Positions 17,755-26,058 of a stretch of 64,000 nt of DNA are shown piece by piece; positions within the stretch are counted from its first letter, which is position 1; each line of letters begins with the position of its first letter. Origin of the DNA: Silicimonas sp. (GTDB taxonomy: Bacteria > Pseudomonadota > Alphaproteobacteria > Rhodobacterales > Rhodobacteraceae); contig JABDJO010000018.1 in the NCBI GenBank assembly GCA_013002465.1, positions 35,356 to 99,355 on the forward strand, given 5' to 3'. The notes beneath the pieces are model-generated. The model did not search any database and was not told the DNA's origin. It saw only the letters and a program-made list of their open reading frames with translations. A program made the position numbers and the translations under genes.

Positions 17755-18498
17755 ATGAAATTCAAGCCCGTCAATCTGATACTGTTGATCCTTCTGCTGG
17801 TTGCGGCCAGCTTCGGTCAGGTTCTGCAAAAAAGGCTTAACGCACCGGACGACCTTGCCTTCGAGCAGATCGACGGCCTTCCGGGTTGGCGGCAAACCCA
17901 ATTCAGGGATGTGACCCTACCCGGCGGCAATGCCGCAGGCGCGGTGTTTCTTGGTATCGGGGAAGGCGACGCCCGGGACAAACTGACACCCGCAGCCCTT
18001 TGCCGGGTTCTTTATCCGACCCAAGGGCAAAGGGTTCCCGCGGCCTATTTCGCCGACGTGAACTGCCCGAACTGCCAAAGTCTCGAATTGAAACTTGATG
18101 CCCGCCTCGATCGACTTGATCTCAACCGGATCGAACTGCCGCTTCTTGGGCGGTCTTCTGAGATCGCCGCAAGAGCGATCCTGGCAACTCGGCTTCACGA
18201 CCCCGAGGGGCGCGTCTGGCCCAAGGTGGCGGCCAAGCAGTCCGGCATTCGCCTTGGCACCTCTATGCGGGCCCTCTTGGAACAAGTCGGCCTCGACCCG
18301 GACCGGATTCAGGCTGACATGAACGGCCCCAAGGTGGCGGCCCTGCTGGAAACCAATTTCTCGGCGGCAGATACGCTGGGGATCTGGGGCACGCCTGCGC
18401 TGACCATCGGATCGACCCTGATCATGGGCGACCTGAAAATCGAAACCCTCGACCGCCTGATCGAGCTGGAAGCGACGCGAGAAAACAGCGGTTGCTAA
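17755..18498 (+). CDS. DsbA-like thioredoxin-fold protein, 247 aa
   Basis: An N-terminal hydrophobic segment (residues 7-22) anchors or exports the protein. A CPNC active-site motif is at 104-107, and [10 protein letters not shown] near residue 210 matches the cis-proline loop and closing strand of the DsbA/thioredoxin fold, with a helical insertion between. The first 95 residues are not typical of DsbA and are of unknown role. It probably acts as a periplasmic thiol:disulfide oxidoreductase; its partner is not visible. It is divergent from apt and its stop overlaps the mtnP stop by 4 bases tail to tail. Confidence 0.68.
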   Translation: MKFKPVNLILLILLLVAASFGQVLQKRLNAPDDLAFEQIDGLPGWRQTQFRDVTLPGGNAAGAVFLGIGEGDARDKLTPAALCRVLYPTQGQRVPAAYFADVNCPNCQSLELKLDARLDRLDLNRIELPLLGRSSEIAARAILATRLHDPEGRVWPKVAAKQSGIRLGTSMRALLEQVGLDPDRIQADMNGPKVAALLETNFSAADTLGIWGTPALTIGSTLIMGDLKIETLDRLIELEATRENSGC

Positions 18499-19373
18499 CC
18501 CAGAACCCGCCCGGCCACGGCGCCAAGCTTGGCCACCAGCGCGGGGTCGCGATTTTCCGGCTGCGTCAAGACGGCGTATTCAAGTGCGCGATCGCACCCG
18601 TGGGGACAGGGCGCGCGATCCGCACCAAGACGCGCAGGCAGACCGGCAGCCAAAACCCGGCCTTTTTCCGCGTTGCCCATAAGCGTCTTGATGATCTCGG
18701 TCACATCAACCTCGCCGTGATCCGGATGCCAACTGTCGTAATCGGTGATCATGGCCACGCTGGCATAACAAAGCTCGGCCTCGCGGGCGAGCTTGGCCTC
18801 GGGCATATTGGTCATGCCGATCACATCGCAGGCCCAGACTTCTCGGTACATCTTCGACTCGGCCAGAGTCGAAAATTGCGGCCCCTCCATTGCCAGGTAT
18901 GTGCCGCCCCGGTGAACCTTGGCTCCTGCTGCCTCGGCCGCATCGGCCGCCACCTGACCCAACCGATCACAGGTGGGATGCGCCACGCTTACATGCGCCA
19001 CGCAGCCGGTCCCGAAGAAGCTTTTTTCGCGCGCGAACGTCCTGTCGATGAACTGGTCCACGATGACGAAATCGCCCGGTGCCATGTCGTCACGAAAAGA
19101 TCCGCAAGCCGAGACGCTGACAACATCGCTGACCCCCAATTGCTTCAAGGCGTCGATATTGGCGCGATAGGGCACGGTGGTCGGTGAATGCACATGACCC
19201 CGACCATGGCGCGGCAGGAAAGCCATTTCGACCCCGTCCAACCGACCGGTCAGGATCTGATCCGAGGGCACGCCCCAGGGGCTGTCGACCGTCACCCAAT
19301 GGGCGTCGTCCAGACCGTCAATTTCATAAATTCCGCTGCCGCCAATTACGCCAATCCTGGTGGTTTCGCCCAT
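18495..19373 (-). CDS. mtnP: S-methyl-5'-thioadenosine phosphorylase
   Basis: The enzyme phosphorolyses methylthioadenosine to adenine and methylthioribose-1-phosphate, recycling the by-product of polyamine and homoserine-lactone synthesis. The 292-residue protein has GVIGGSGIYEIDGL, FLPRHGRGHVHSPTTVPYRANI and the purine-binding YLAMEGPQFSTLAES, and has ITDYDSW late. The ATG at 19373 has AAGGGCGGG just upstream. The longer frame from 19538 runs through a structured, non-coding leader. The 5' region (19374-19625) contains a terminator and competing stems, so premature termination may control the gene. Confidence 0.93.
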   Translation of the reverse strand: MGETTRIGVIGGSGIYEIDGLDDAHWVTVDSPWGVPSDQILTGRLDGVEMAFLPRHGRGHVHSPTTVPYRANIDALKQLGVSDVVSVSACGSFRDDMAPGDFVIVDQFIDRTFAREKSFFGTGCVAHVSVAHPTCDRLGQVAADAAEAAGAKVHRGGTYLAMEGPQFSTLAESKMYREVWACDVIGMTNMPEAKLAREAELCYASVAMITDYDSWHPDHGEVDVTEIIKTLMGNAEKGRVLAAGLPARLGADRAPCPHGCDRALEYAVLTQPENRDPALVAKLGAVAGRVLG

Positions 19374-19684
19374 GGCCCGCCCTTTCGTGGTATCGCAACC
19401 GACAGTAGAAAGCCGACCATGGATGAGCAACCGCAGACAAAGAAAAACCTCTGCCATTGGCAGAGGTTTTGTCCCTCGCCCCGAACTAGGGGTTCCCCGG
19501 TACCGCGGGCTGGGTGGGGGCTGTTGAATCCACGGCACCGGGGATAGCGTTTGTCGCTACAGGGATCTGAATGACGCTCAACTGCGGCAACAAGAGGAAC
19601 CGGATCGGCCCGCAGAGGGGTTTTTTTGTGGCGAAGTTGCGGCGAGGCTTGATTCGCACCGGTTCCACGGGCAGGATTCGGCCC
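19374..19684. other. Structured leader / possible non-coding RNA upstream of mtnP
   Basis: No gene is evident in these 311 bases, but the DNA is dense in stems. On the minus strand, 5' to 3', these are: CTGCGG...CCGCAG (19615 to 19582), TAGCG-ACAAA-CGCTA (near 19558-19544), a long interrupted stem CCCCGGT...ACCGGGG (19541-19494), CCCC...GGGG (near 19497-19484), and the terminator at 19470-19438. This reads as an mtnP attenuator or a separate small RNA. On the plus strand it precedes the DUF2794 gene. Confidence 0.5.
19438..19470 (-). terminator. Perfect intrinsic terminator 65 bases before mtnP
   Basis: On the minus strand AAAACCTCTGCC pairs over all 12 positions with GGCAGAGGTTTT around a 3-base loop, then continues TCTTT. 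There is no gene immediately upstream on that strand, so it must end either a short leader RNA for mtnP or a small RNA. Its 3' arm core GCAGAGG can alternatively pair with CCTCTGC at 19618-19612. Confidence 0.75.
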
Positions 19685-20032
19685 ATGACGGTTCAAACTC
19701 CGACACCATTTCCCACATCCAGCAAGTTTCCCGAGCAGATCGCCTTTGATAGAAAGGAACTTTCGGTGATTCTGGCGCTTTACGGGCGCATGGTCGCGGC
19801 TGGAGAATGGCGCGATTATGGGATGTCTTTTCTGAAAGATGTCGCCATTTTCTCGGTCTTTCGCCGCACCGCCGAATATCCGATCTATCGGATCGAGAAA
19901 CGCCCCAAATTACGCAATCGCCAAGGCATGTATGCGGTGATCGCCATGGACGGTCATGTGCTGAAGCGCGGTCAGGATTTGAAGACCGTTCTACGGGTGC
20001 TGGAGCGCAAGCTTATTCGTGCCGTAGATTAA
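19685..20032 (+). CDS. DUF2794 domain-containing protein, 115 aa
   Basis: A small soluble protein with a conserved-looking core: F-D-R-K-E-L-x-x-I-L-x-L-Y-G-R-M-V-x-x-G-x-W-R-D-Y, then AIFSVFRR and PIYRIEKRPKL. This is the pattern of DUF2794, found throughout alphaproteobacteria and of unknown function. The ATG at 19685 has AGGA about 9 bases upstream and places the conserved core after a short polar tail. The frame remains open to 19571 but that part overlaps the structured leader DNA. No motif suggests an activity. Confidence 0.82.
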   Translation: MTVQTPTPFPTSSKFPEQIAFDRKELSVILALYGRMVAAGEWRDYGMSFLKDVAIFSVFRRTAEYPIYRIEKRPKLRNRQGMYAVIAMDGHVLKRGQDLKTVLRVLERKLIRAVD

Positions 20033-20098
20033 GGGCTTTTCCGCTCTGAGTTGCGCGATCCCACGATGGATACTCGGATAGATGAGGACCTGTTTGGT

Positions 20099-20959
20099 TC
20101 AGTCTGTCAGCGGCGCGGGCCTTAGACGCGATGTTTCCGGGCCGGTGTCGCTGGCTGCAATACGGGCAAGTGCCGGTTCGATTGGTTCTTCCGCCACCAT
20201 CATGTGATGGGCATTGGCATGGATCATCGTTGTCGGGCCGGTCGCCATGGCCGTGTGGCCCTTCCAGAAAATCAGGTCGCCACCCTTTAACGGGCGGTCA
20301 CGGTCCAACGAAGTGCCCGCCATGGTTTCGATCAGATCGCTGTCTCCTGGGCAGGGCCAACCGCAGGCCAGAAAGGCCGCCTGAACCAGCCCCGAGCAAT
20401 CAATACCACGCCCCGAGTTACCGCCCCAGACATAGGGTGTGCCCAGAAACAGACGTGCAACACTGACCGGATCGGCGGCGGTTTCGCTGATCTCCCTTAG
20501 GTGACAACTCGGAACGTAGCCCGCATCCTGATCGAGCCGGGACCAGTCACCTTCGGTCCCGGTTACCGCAAGCATGGACCCAAGATATAGCGATTGGCAG
20601 GGACCGGCACATTTCAGATCAGCCTGGGGAAGGCGATAGGTCTCGCGCACCGCCACCACATGGTTGACCGCAGGTACCTCGCCCAGATCGCTGGCTTTGA
20701 CATAGCCGCAATAGCCATCGCGCGCGGCATAGCCGAAGGCGTGGCCAGTCCGAGGATCACCGACCGTTTCAAGCACGACAAAAATCTGTCCAAAGAGCAA
20801 CTCGCGGTCTATTGAGCCACCGGGACTGCGCAGGATCGGCGTAGTGGCGACCTTCGCCACCCTATCTTCACCGCTGACAAAGCGGTCTGCCGTGACCTTG
20901 CCTTTCAGCGTGACATGGGCAACCCGGCCGTTCGCCGGTGTGCAGCGCGGATCACTCAT
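20099..20959 (-). CDS. NlpC/P60-family cysteine peptidase, 286 aa
   Basis: This is a cell-wall hydrolase-type papain-like peptidase. Two SH3-like stretches (about 25-85 and 100-155) precede the NlpC/P60 domain, which has the catalytic GIDCSGLVQ cysteine near residue 187 and the histidine in GHTAM near 235. Family members cut D-gamma-glutamyl-diaminopimelate bonds in peptidoglycan stems. There is no classic signal peptide, so it may act on recycled muropeptides in the cytosol or be exported otherwise. Its ATG overlaps the stop of the M17 aminopeptidase by 4 bases (ATGA), which indicates translational coupling and a shared role in peptide turnover. Confidence 0.86.
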   Translation of the reverse strand: MSDPRCTPANGRVAHVTLKGKVTADRFVSGEDRVAKVATTPILRSPGGSIDRELLFGQIFVVLETVGDPRTGHAFGYAARDGYCGYVKASDLGEVPAVNHVVAVRETYRLPQADLKCAGPCQSLYLGSMLAVTGTEGDWSRLDQDAGYVPSCHLREISETAADPVSVARLFLGTPYVWGGNSGRGIDCSGLVQAAFLACGWPCPGDSDLIETMAGTSLDRDRPLKGGDLIFWKGHTAMATGPTTMIHANAHHMMVAEEPIEPALARIAASDTGPETSRLRPAPLTD

Positions 20960-22338
20960 CCCAACATCCCAGGCAAGGCGTCATAAAGCGCCCGTATCCC
21001 CTGCCCAGTACCCCCTTTCGGGCGACCAGGGGCCGCAGTTGGCGTCCAGCCAAAAATGTCGAAATGCATGTAGCGGGGCGTCTCGGTGACAAAGCGGCGA
21101 AGGAACAACGCCGCGGTGATCGAACCTGCAAACCCGCCCTTTGGCGCATTGTCCAGATCGGCGATGCTGGGTTCGATCATCTTTTCATACGGATCCCAGA
21201 ACGGCAGGCGCCAGACCGGATCGCGGACGGTCCGAGCAGTCATTTCCAGGGCCTCGGCGTCTTTGTCGGACGTGGCGTAAAAGGGGGCAAGATCGGGTCC
21301 GACCGCCACTCTTGCGGCGCCGGTCAGTGTCGCCATCGACACGATCAGATCGGGCGAGCCTTCGTCAGCCAGGGCCAGCGCATCGGCCAGAACCAGGCGA
21401 CCCTCGGCATCGGTGTTGTTGATTTCGACGGTCAGCCCCTTGCGCGAGGTCAGGATATCGCCGGGTCGGAACGCATCACCGGCCACCGAGTTTTCCACCG
21501 CAGGGATCAGAACTCGCAGCCTGCAGGCCGTGTTCCCTGACATCAACATCCGCGCCAGGCCCAGAACGTTCGCCGCGCCGCCCATGTCCTTTTTCATCAA
21601 CCCCATCGAAGCACCGGGTTTCAGGTTCAGTCCGCCGGTGTCAAAGCACACGCCCTTTCCAACCAGGACAAGCAACGGGCCGTCCGACCCCCAGGTGATG
21701 TCAATCAGCCGTGGCTGGCGCGGGCTGGCGCGACCGACCGCGTGGATCATGGGAAAGTTCTGATCCAACAAATCCTGCCCCTTCAGAACCGCAATATCGG
21801 CCTGAAACTCATCCGCCAACGCGTGGGCAGCGGCCTCAAATTCGTCCGGTCCCATGTGCGAAGCGGGCGTGTTGATCAGATCGCGCGCCAATGCCTCGCC
21901 AGAAGCGATGCTTTCAAGCCGTGCGGCATCGACACCTGCCGGTGCAACAAGCCCGGCCTTGGGGGCGGGCGCTTTGGCGAAACGGTCGAACCGATAGCCA
22001 GCCAGCAGCCAGCCCAAGGCGGCTTCTTCCAGTGCATCACCCGTCAGATCGGTGTCGAGCGACCAAACGCCTTCGGGCAATTTTCCGCGCAGGCCAGCCG
22101 TGACAAACCGGCTGCGCGCGCGATCCTTAGCGCCCCCCAATCCGCCCACGGCGGACTTGATCCCGCCATCACCCGGGATAAGCAGAACAGCCCCTGCAGA
22201 GGCTTCGAAACCGGCTTGATCGACCCAAGCCCGATCTTGCGAATCTAGCGTCGCCAGCCAGTCATCAAGGCCATCTTTCGCAACCAGGGTCAGTGGCCGC
22301 GCGTCAGTTGTGGCGGCTGCAAATGTCAGTGCGCTCAA
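20956..22338 (-). CDS. M17 leucyl aminopeptidase family protein, 460 aa
   Basis: This is a cytosolic metallo-aminopeptidase. The M17 signature NTDAEGRLVLADAL is intact, with upstream VGKGVCFDTGGLNLKP and MKKDMGGAAN, which supply metal and substrate ligands. The 460-residue length and divergent N-terminal domain fit the shorter PepA-like group of alphaproteobacteria rather than canonical PepA (about 500). The gene is first in a two-gene unit with the NlpC/P60 peptidase. It probably trims peptides, possibly those released from murein stems. Confidence 0.9.
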   Translation of the reverse strand: MSALTFAAATTDARPLTLVAKDGLDDWLATLDSQDRAWVDQAGFEASAGAVLLIPGDGGIKSAVGGLGGAKDRARSRFVTAGLRGKLPEGVWSLDTDLTGDALEEAALGWLLAGYRFDRFAKAPAPKAGLVAPAGVDAARLESIASGEALARDLINTPASHMGPDEFEAAAHALADEFQADIAVLKGQDLLDQNFPMIHAVGRASPRQPRLIDITWGSDGPLLVLVGKGVCFDTGGLNLKPGASMGLMKKDMGGAANVLGLARMLMSGNTACRLRVLIPAVENSVAGDAFRPGDILTSRKGLTVEINNTDAEGRLVLADALALADEGSPDLIVSMATLTGAARVAVGPDLAPFYATSDKDAEALEMTARTVRDPVWRLPFWDPYEKMIEPSIADLDNAPKGGFAGSITAALFLRRFVTETPRYMHFDIFGWTPTAAPGRPKGGTGQGIRALYDALPGMLG

Positions 22339-22402
22339 AGGGGGATCTCCTGCATCATGACAGGAAGCCTAAGGCAAAGGCATCCGGCTGAAAACGCCCA
22401 AG

Positions 22403-22777
22403 CTAGATTTGGTGGTAAGAGATTTCCAGCAGTGTTGCGAGCGAAGCCTCGCCCACCCGGACAAGCCGTGCAATCACGGCAGCCAAGGCCACCTCGTCCT
22501 GACCGGTAACCAGATGTTCGGCCATTGCGGCGACGACAACAAGATCCTTCAGGCCTGTGTCACGGGCCAGCTTTCTGACCGATGCCAGTGTACCTTTCAG
22601 ACGCTGAAACTCTCCGGCCGCCCAGGCCGCTTCGATCGAGGCAAGGCAGACCACCACGTCTTCAACCGCATCTTCGGCATAGGGCGCGCCGGAAATGCTG
22701 GCATCGGGCCGAGCCGCGGGCGGATCAAGCGAGATCGCCTCTCGCGGACAAAGCACTAAGATCTTGTCAGACGACAT
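22403..22777 (-). CDS. Small protein of unknown function, 124 aa
   Basis: The ATG at 22777 is preceded by AGGGAAA at good spacing; the longer frame (to 22894) would run into the divergent carbonic anhydrase promoter. The protein is predicted mostly helical and acidic, with a tract of small residues (AIEAAWAAGEF type) and no membrane segment. I recognise no family. It lies 64 bases upstream of the aminopeptidase start in the same direction and could belong to that transcription unit. Confidence 0.62.
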   Translation of the reverse strand: MSSDKILVLCPREAISLDPPAARPDASISGAPYAEDAVEDVVVCLASIEAAWAAGEFQRLKGTLASVRKLARDTGLKDLVVVAAMAEHLVTGQDEVALAAVIARLVRVGEASLATLLEISYHQI

Positions 22778-22885
22778 GGTTTCCCTTTCCCTCGACCCGT
22801 TGCAGGTGTAACTGCCGCTTTCAAATAATTGGTTGATATTCCGGGGAAAATGGTCGCAAATTGGCTCAAATTCGAGAGGATGCAC

Positions 22886-23536
22886 ATGGAACACGCGCGC
22901 CCCTTACCCAGTTATTTGGTCAAGCGATACAATGGCTGGAAGGCCACCACATTTGCCGAGAACCAGTCCTGGTACCGTCGACTTGCCGAGGACGGCCAGC
23001 ATCCGCGCGCCATGATCATTTCCTGCTGCGACAGCCGGGTGAACGTGTCGTCGATCTTTGGTGCCGACACGGGCGAATTCTTCATTCACCGCAATATCGC
23101 GAACCTGGTCCCGCCCTACAAACCTGACGGCGATCTTCACGGTACTTCGGCAGCGATCGAATACGCAGTGACGGCGCTGAAAGTGGCGCATTTGATCGTG
23201 ATCGGTCATTCTCAATGCGGCGGTGTCGCCGGATGTCATGCGATGTGTTCGGGTAAAGCCCCGGAACTTGAAGAGAAGTCCAGTTTCGTCGGGCGCTGGA
23301 TGGATATCCTGCGCCCTGGATACGAACGCGTTTCCGAAGCGGCGGATGTGTCTGATCGGGTTCGAGCCCTGGAGCACGAGGCGGTTATCGTGTCGCTGGA
23401 AAACCTGATGACGTTCCCCTTTGTCAAAAGCGCAGTCGAAGCCGAAAACATCACGCTTCACGGCCTTTGGACTGACATAGGTGAAGGGGGTCTTTTGCAG
23501 TTCCAGCCAAGGACCCGAACGTTCGAGGCTCTTTGA
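22886..23536 (+). CDS. Beta-class carbonic anhydrase, 216 aa
   Basis: This zinc enzyme interconverts CO2 and bicarbonate in the cytosol. Ligands are visible as C47 and D49 in the CxDSR motif (CCDSR), H108 and C111 in GHSQCGG. The ATG at 22886 is chosen because GAGAGG lies 6 bases before it; the ATG at 22880 would abut that site. It is divergent from the 124-residue unknown protein and convergent with a 48-codon gene only 2 bases beyond its stop. It probably supplies bicarbonate for carboxylases; single beta-type enzymes are usual in this family. Confidence 0.93.
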   Translation: MEHARPLPSYLVKRYNGWKATTFAENQSWYRRLAEDGQHPRAMIISCCDSRVNVSSIFGADTGEFFIHRNIANLVPPYKPDGDLHGTSAAIEYAVTALKVAHLIVIGHSQCGGVAGCHAMCSGKAPELEEKSSFVGRWMDILRPGYERVSEAADVSDRVRALEHEAVIVSLENLMTFPFVKSAVEAENITLHGLWTDIGEGGLLQFQPRTRTFEAL

Positions 23537-23538
23537 GC

Positions 23539-23685
23539 CTAAGCCGCTCGGCGCACCGACACAAAGACCGGATAGCCTTGAGCGCCGCGATCTTCCTGAA
23601 ACTTCTGAAGGGCGCGTTTTGCGCGTTTCTGCTTTTCAGCAAGGCGGCGGCGGGCCTGGGCGACGTCGTTGATATTTCGGGCCAT
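23539..23685 (-). CDS. Small basic protein, 48 aa, unknown
   Basis: ATG at 23685 has a GGAGA ribosome-binding site 8 bases upstream. The product is highly charged and helical (NINDVAQARRRLAEKQKRAKRAL), followed by a short strand-like end YPVFVSVRRAA. There are no cysteines or membrane segments. The pattern suggests a nucleic-acid or ribosome-associated small protein but I do not recognise a family. It lies 56 bases downstream of another small ORF in the same orientation, so the two may be co-expressed. Confidence 0.5.
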   Translation of the reverse strand: MARNINDVAQARRRLAEKQKRAKRALQKFQEDRGAQGYPVFVSVRRAA

Positions 23686-23740
23686 GTGAATTCTCCGTCG
23701 TTGTGATGTCAACCGGCGGAACTCGTAACAACTAAGGATT

Positions 23741-23962
23741 TCAGGGACGCGGCGTATAGAAAAAGACGCCACTCATGGATTGCCGAACCCGGCGAACAGG
23801 CCGAGAAAAATCCAGCGAAATGATCTTGCCGCCTTCAGCTTTTGCATCATTTTGGGCGTTGGATCGGGTTGCTCTGGCACAATTCGCCGATCCATTCTTT
23901 TTCTGGCGCTGCTTGGCGCCTTCAATAAGCGAAAGGACTATGTCGTCGGTGATCGGCTTCAT
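23741..23962 (-). CDS. Small basic protein, 73 aa, unknown
   Basis: GGAG lies 6 bases before the ATG at 23962. The product starts MKPITDDIVLSLIEGAKQ, has a lysine/asparagine-rich middle and ends with ISLDFSRPVRRVRQSM and an aromatic tail. I recognise no family. Together with the 48-codon gene it forms a pair between carbonic anhydrase and asd. Confidence 0.5.
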   Translation of the reverse strand: MKPITDDIVLSLIEGAKQRQKKNGSANCARATRSNAQNDAKAEGGKIISLDFSRPVRRVRQSMSGVFFYTPRP

Positions 23963-24170
23963 GGCAGTCTCCTTCCCCGTTCTGGGTGCAAACCCAAATT
24001 CCCGGCGAATTGCGGCAAGAAGTTACGCAGAATGTGTCCGGAATGTGGCGGCCCGAAGCCGATGCTTGGGCAGGGTGCAGCATAGCGCCTTATTTTGATC
24101 GGGATTCGCGTCAGAACGCTTAAAAACCAAGGAAATCAAGTATTAGAAGGCATAATGTCGCATTAGATTT

Positions 24171-24211
24171 TCCTTTTGACGAGGCATCAACAATGACGCT
24201 CGTCAAAAGGA
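24171..24211. repeat. Perfect 13-bp inverted repeat with 15-base spacer
   Basis: TCCTTTTGACGAG (24171-24183) is repeated in inverted form as CTCGTCAAAAGGA (24199-24211). No T-run follows on either strand, so a terminator is unlikely. It lies 62 bases beyond the asd terminator and about 210 bases upstream of the 73-codon gene. It could be an operator for a dimeric regulator or the core of a small miniature element. Confidence 0.5.
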
Positions 24212-24272
24212 ACTATGCGTGGTTTGGAACGCGGTTTTGCACTTGGCCGGGAACGAATCTATCGCTTCACTC

Positions 24273-24303
24273 AAAAAAGCTGCGGGCACCCGGTTTGCCC
24301 GCA
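24273..24303 (-). terminator. Rho-independent terminator after asd
   Basis: On the minus strand TGCGGGCA and TGCCCGCA form a perfect 8-bp stem around 7 bases, followed by GC and six T residues. It starts 6 bases after the asd stop. Confidence 0.9.
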
Positions 24304-24309
24304 CAGAGA

Positions 24310-25332
24310 TCAGCCTTTCTTCAGGACCCGATTCCCCAAGAGTTCGGCAATCTGAACCGCATTCAGGGCAGCGCCCTTGCGCAGATTGTCCGAGACACAC
24401 CAGAAGTTCAGCCCGTTCTCGATGGTCGAATCCTGACGAATACGGCTGATAAAAGTGGCAAAATCGCCGACGCATTCGACCGGCGTCGAATATCCACCGT
24501 CCTCGCGCTTGTCGACAACCATGATCCCGGGGCTTTCGCGCAGAATGTCACGGGCCTCGTCTTCGTCCAGGAAGTCTTCTGTTTCGATGTTCACCGCTTC
24601 CGAGTGGCCAACAAAGACCGGCACGCGGACACAGGTCGCGGTAACCTTGATCGTCTTGTCGATGATCTTCTTGGTTTCGGCGACCATCTTCCATTCTTCC
24701 TTGGTCGAGCCGTCATCCAAGAAGACGTCGATATGAGGAATGACATTGAAGGCGATCTGCTTGGTGAACTTCACCGGAGGCTTGTCGTCGGTCGGGTTAT
24801 AGATGGACTTGGTCTGATCCCACAATTCGTCGATGCCCTCTTTGCCCGCGCCCGAGACCGACTGATAGGTGCTGACCACCACGCGCTTGATCCTGGCACG
24901 ATCATGCAAGGGCTTCAGAGCCACGACCATCTGCGCGGTCGAGCAATTCGGGTTGGCGATGATGTTGCGCTTGGAATACCCCTCGATGGCATCGGGGTTC
25001 ACTTCGGGCACGATCAGAGGGACGTCGGGTTCGTAACGATACAAGGACGAGTTGTCGATCACGACACAACCGGCCTTGGCCGCCTTCGGTGCATATTCTT
25101 TGGTCGGCCCTGACCCGATGGCGAACAGAGCGATGTCAAATCCGGTGAAGTCGAACGTGTCCAGATCCTTGGTCTTGAGTGTCTCGTCCCCATAGCTGAC
25201 CTCGGTGCCCAGCGATTTGCGGCTTGCCAAAGCCACAACCTCGTCGGTCGGAAACTGGCGCTCGGCCAGAATGTTCAGCATTTCGCGGCCCACATTTCCC
25301 GTGGCGCCGACGACGGCGACGCGATAACCCAT
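24310..25332 (-). CDS. asd: Aspartate-semialdehyde dehydrogenase
   Basis: This enzyme reduces beta-aspartyl phosphate to aspartate semialdehyde with NADPH, the branch point to lysine/diaminopimelate, threonine and methionine. The 340-residue protein shows the NADP loop VAVVGATGNVGREML, the active-site cysteine in NPNCSTAQMV and the C-terminal catalytic-domain block HSEAVNIETE. The ATG at 25332 is taken because GGAGG sits directly upstream; the frame's earlier ATG at 25344 is inside that site. dapD and dapE of the same lysine branch are elsewhere in the window. A strong terminator follows. Confidence 0.96.
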   Translation of the reverse strand: MGYRVAVVGATGNVGREMLNILAERQFPTDEVVALASRKSLGTEVSYGDETLKTKDLDTFDFTGFDIALFAIGSGPTKEYAPKAAKAGCVVIDNSSLYRYEPDVPLIVPEVNPDAIEGYSKRNIIANPNCSTAQMVVALKPLHDRARIKRVVVSTYQSVSGAGKEGIDELWDQTKSIYNPTDDKPPVKFTKQIAFNVIPHIDVFLDDGSTKEEWKMVAETKKIIDKTIKVTATCVRVPVFVGHSEAVNIETEDFLDEDEARDILRESPGIMVVDKREDGGYSTPVECVGDFATFISRIRQDSTIENGLNFWCVSDNLRKGAALNAVQIAELLGNRVLKKG

Positions 25333-25411
25333 TTTTTCCTCCATTGGATGGGACGGGGCCTCTTAGCCTGTGATGGCGTACGGTTAAAGCGGAATATCCC
25401 GTGCAGCGCTG

Positions 25412-25957
25412 CTAGTCTTCGCTTTGCACCACAGGACGAAATCTTTCGACCGAGGCAACAATGGCATCGGCATCACCACCCAGACCGTGAAGCGGGATGC
25501 GAACACCGTTGTACTTTTGCCACTTTAGTTCAAGCCACCGCCAAACCGGCAAGCGCAGGGGGGCAAGGACGCCGGGCGAGGGATCGACAATCAGCCAGTC
25601 CCGCCCGCCGTACAGGGTGTTCGGCGATTTTTCGCGGCGAATCCGATGAACGTCTTCCCATGCCAAAGGATGCTTGAACACCAGCGGGAGGTCCACGCCT
25701 TTGGCACTGATCCGAAGGGCCACGGGCCGGTTCCACAAAAACCACAAGGCGACACCAATCCCCGCCAGCAAGAAAAGGCAGGCCAAGGCAAGATAGACAA
25801 ACTGGCGGGGTTCGCCGCGAAAACCCGGCCCAAAAGCCGCCGCAAGCAACACCAGGATCAACAGAAAAGCCAGCATTCCAGCGATAGACAAAAGAAGTGA
25901 CGGACGCTGATAAAAGCACTCGGCCCGGTCTTTGTCGTCCGAGATTGCGTCTGTCAT
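25412..25957 (-). CDS. Two-helix membrane protein with PH-like domain, 181 aa
   Basis: Two hydrophobic helices (about residues 20-45 and 52-74) are followed by a soluble region starting [15 protein letters not shown] and including WEDVHRI, a strand pattern seen in bacterial PH-domain membrane proteins. No catalytic motif is present. It precedes asd by 79 bases in the same direction and is divergent from rppH. The PH-like assignment is by pattern only. Confidence 0.6.
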   Translation of the reverse strand: MTDAISDDKDRAECFYQRPSLLLSIAGMLAFLLILVLLAAAFGPGFRGEPRQFVYLALACLFLLAGIGVALWFLWNRPVALRISAKGVDLPLVFKHPLAWEDVHRIRREKSPNTLYGGRDWLIVDPSPGVLAPLRLPVWRWLELKWQKYNGVRIPLHGLGGDADAIVASVERFRPVVQSED

Positions 25958-26058
25958 CTTTGCGTTCCCCTGGCCAGATTGTCCCCGATAGGCAGAAACC
26001 TACCCTAGCATATATCACCATGATGCAATCCGCGCCCAACCTCCCTAGTGTGTCCGAC

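Larger units (their letters stand above)
23963..24309. other. Intergenic region with an inverted repeat and the asd terminator
   Basis: No gene is evident. The region is AT-richer than its flanks. It contains a perfect 13-bp inverted repeat (24171-24211) and the asd terminator (24273-24303), listed separately. Confidence 0.5.

Noticed and set aside
19444..19618. 6S RNA, SRP RNA or tmRNA in the mtnP leader
   Set aside because: The outer stem and length first suggested 6S RNA, but several separate hairpins replace the single long stem with central bubble. The conserved SRP tetraloop region and tmRNA-like ends are missing.
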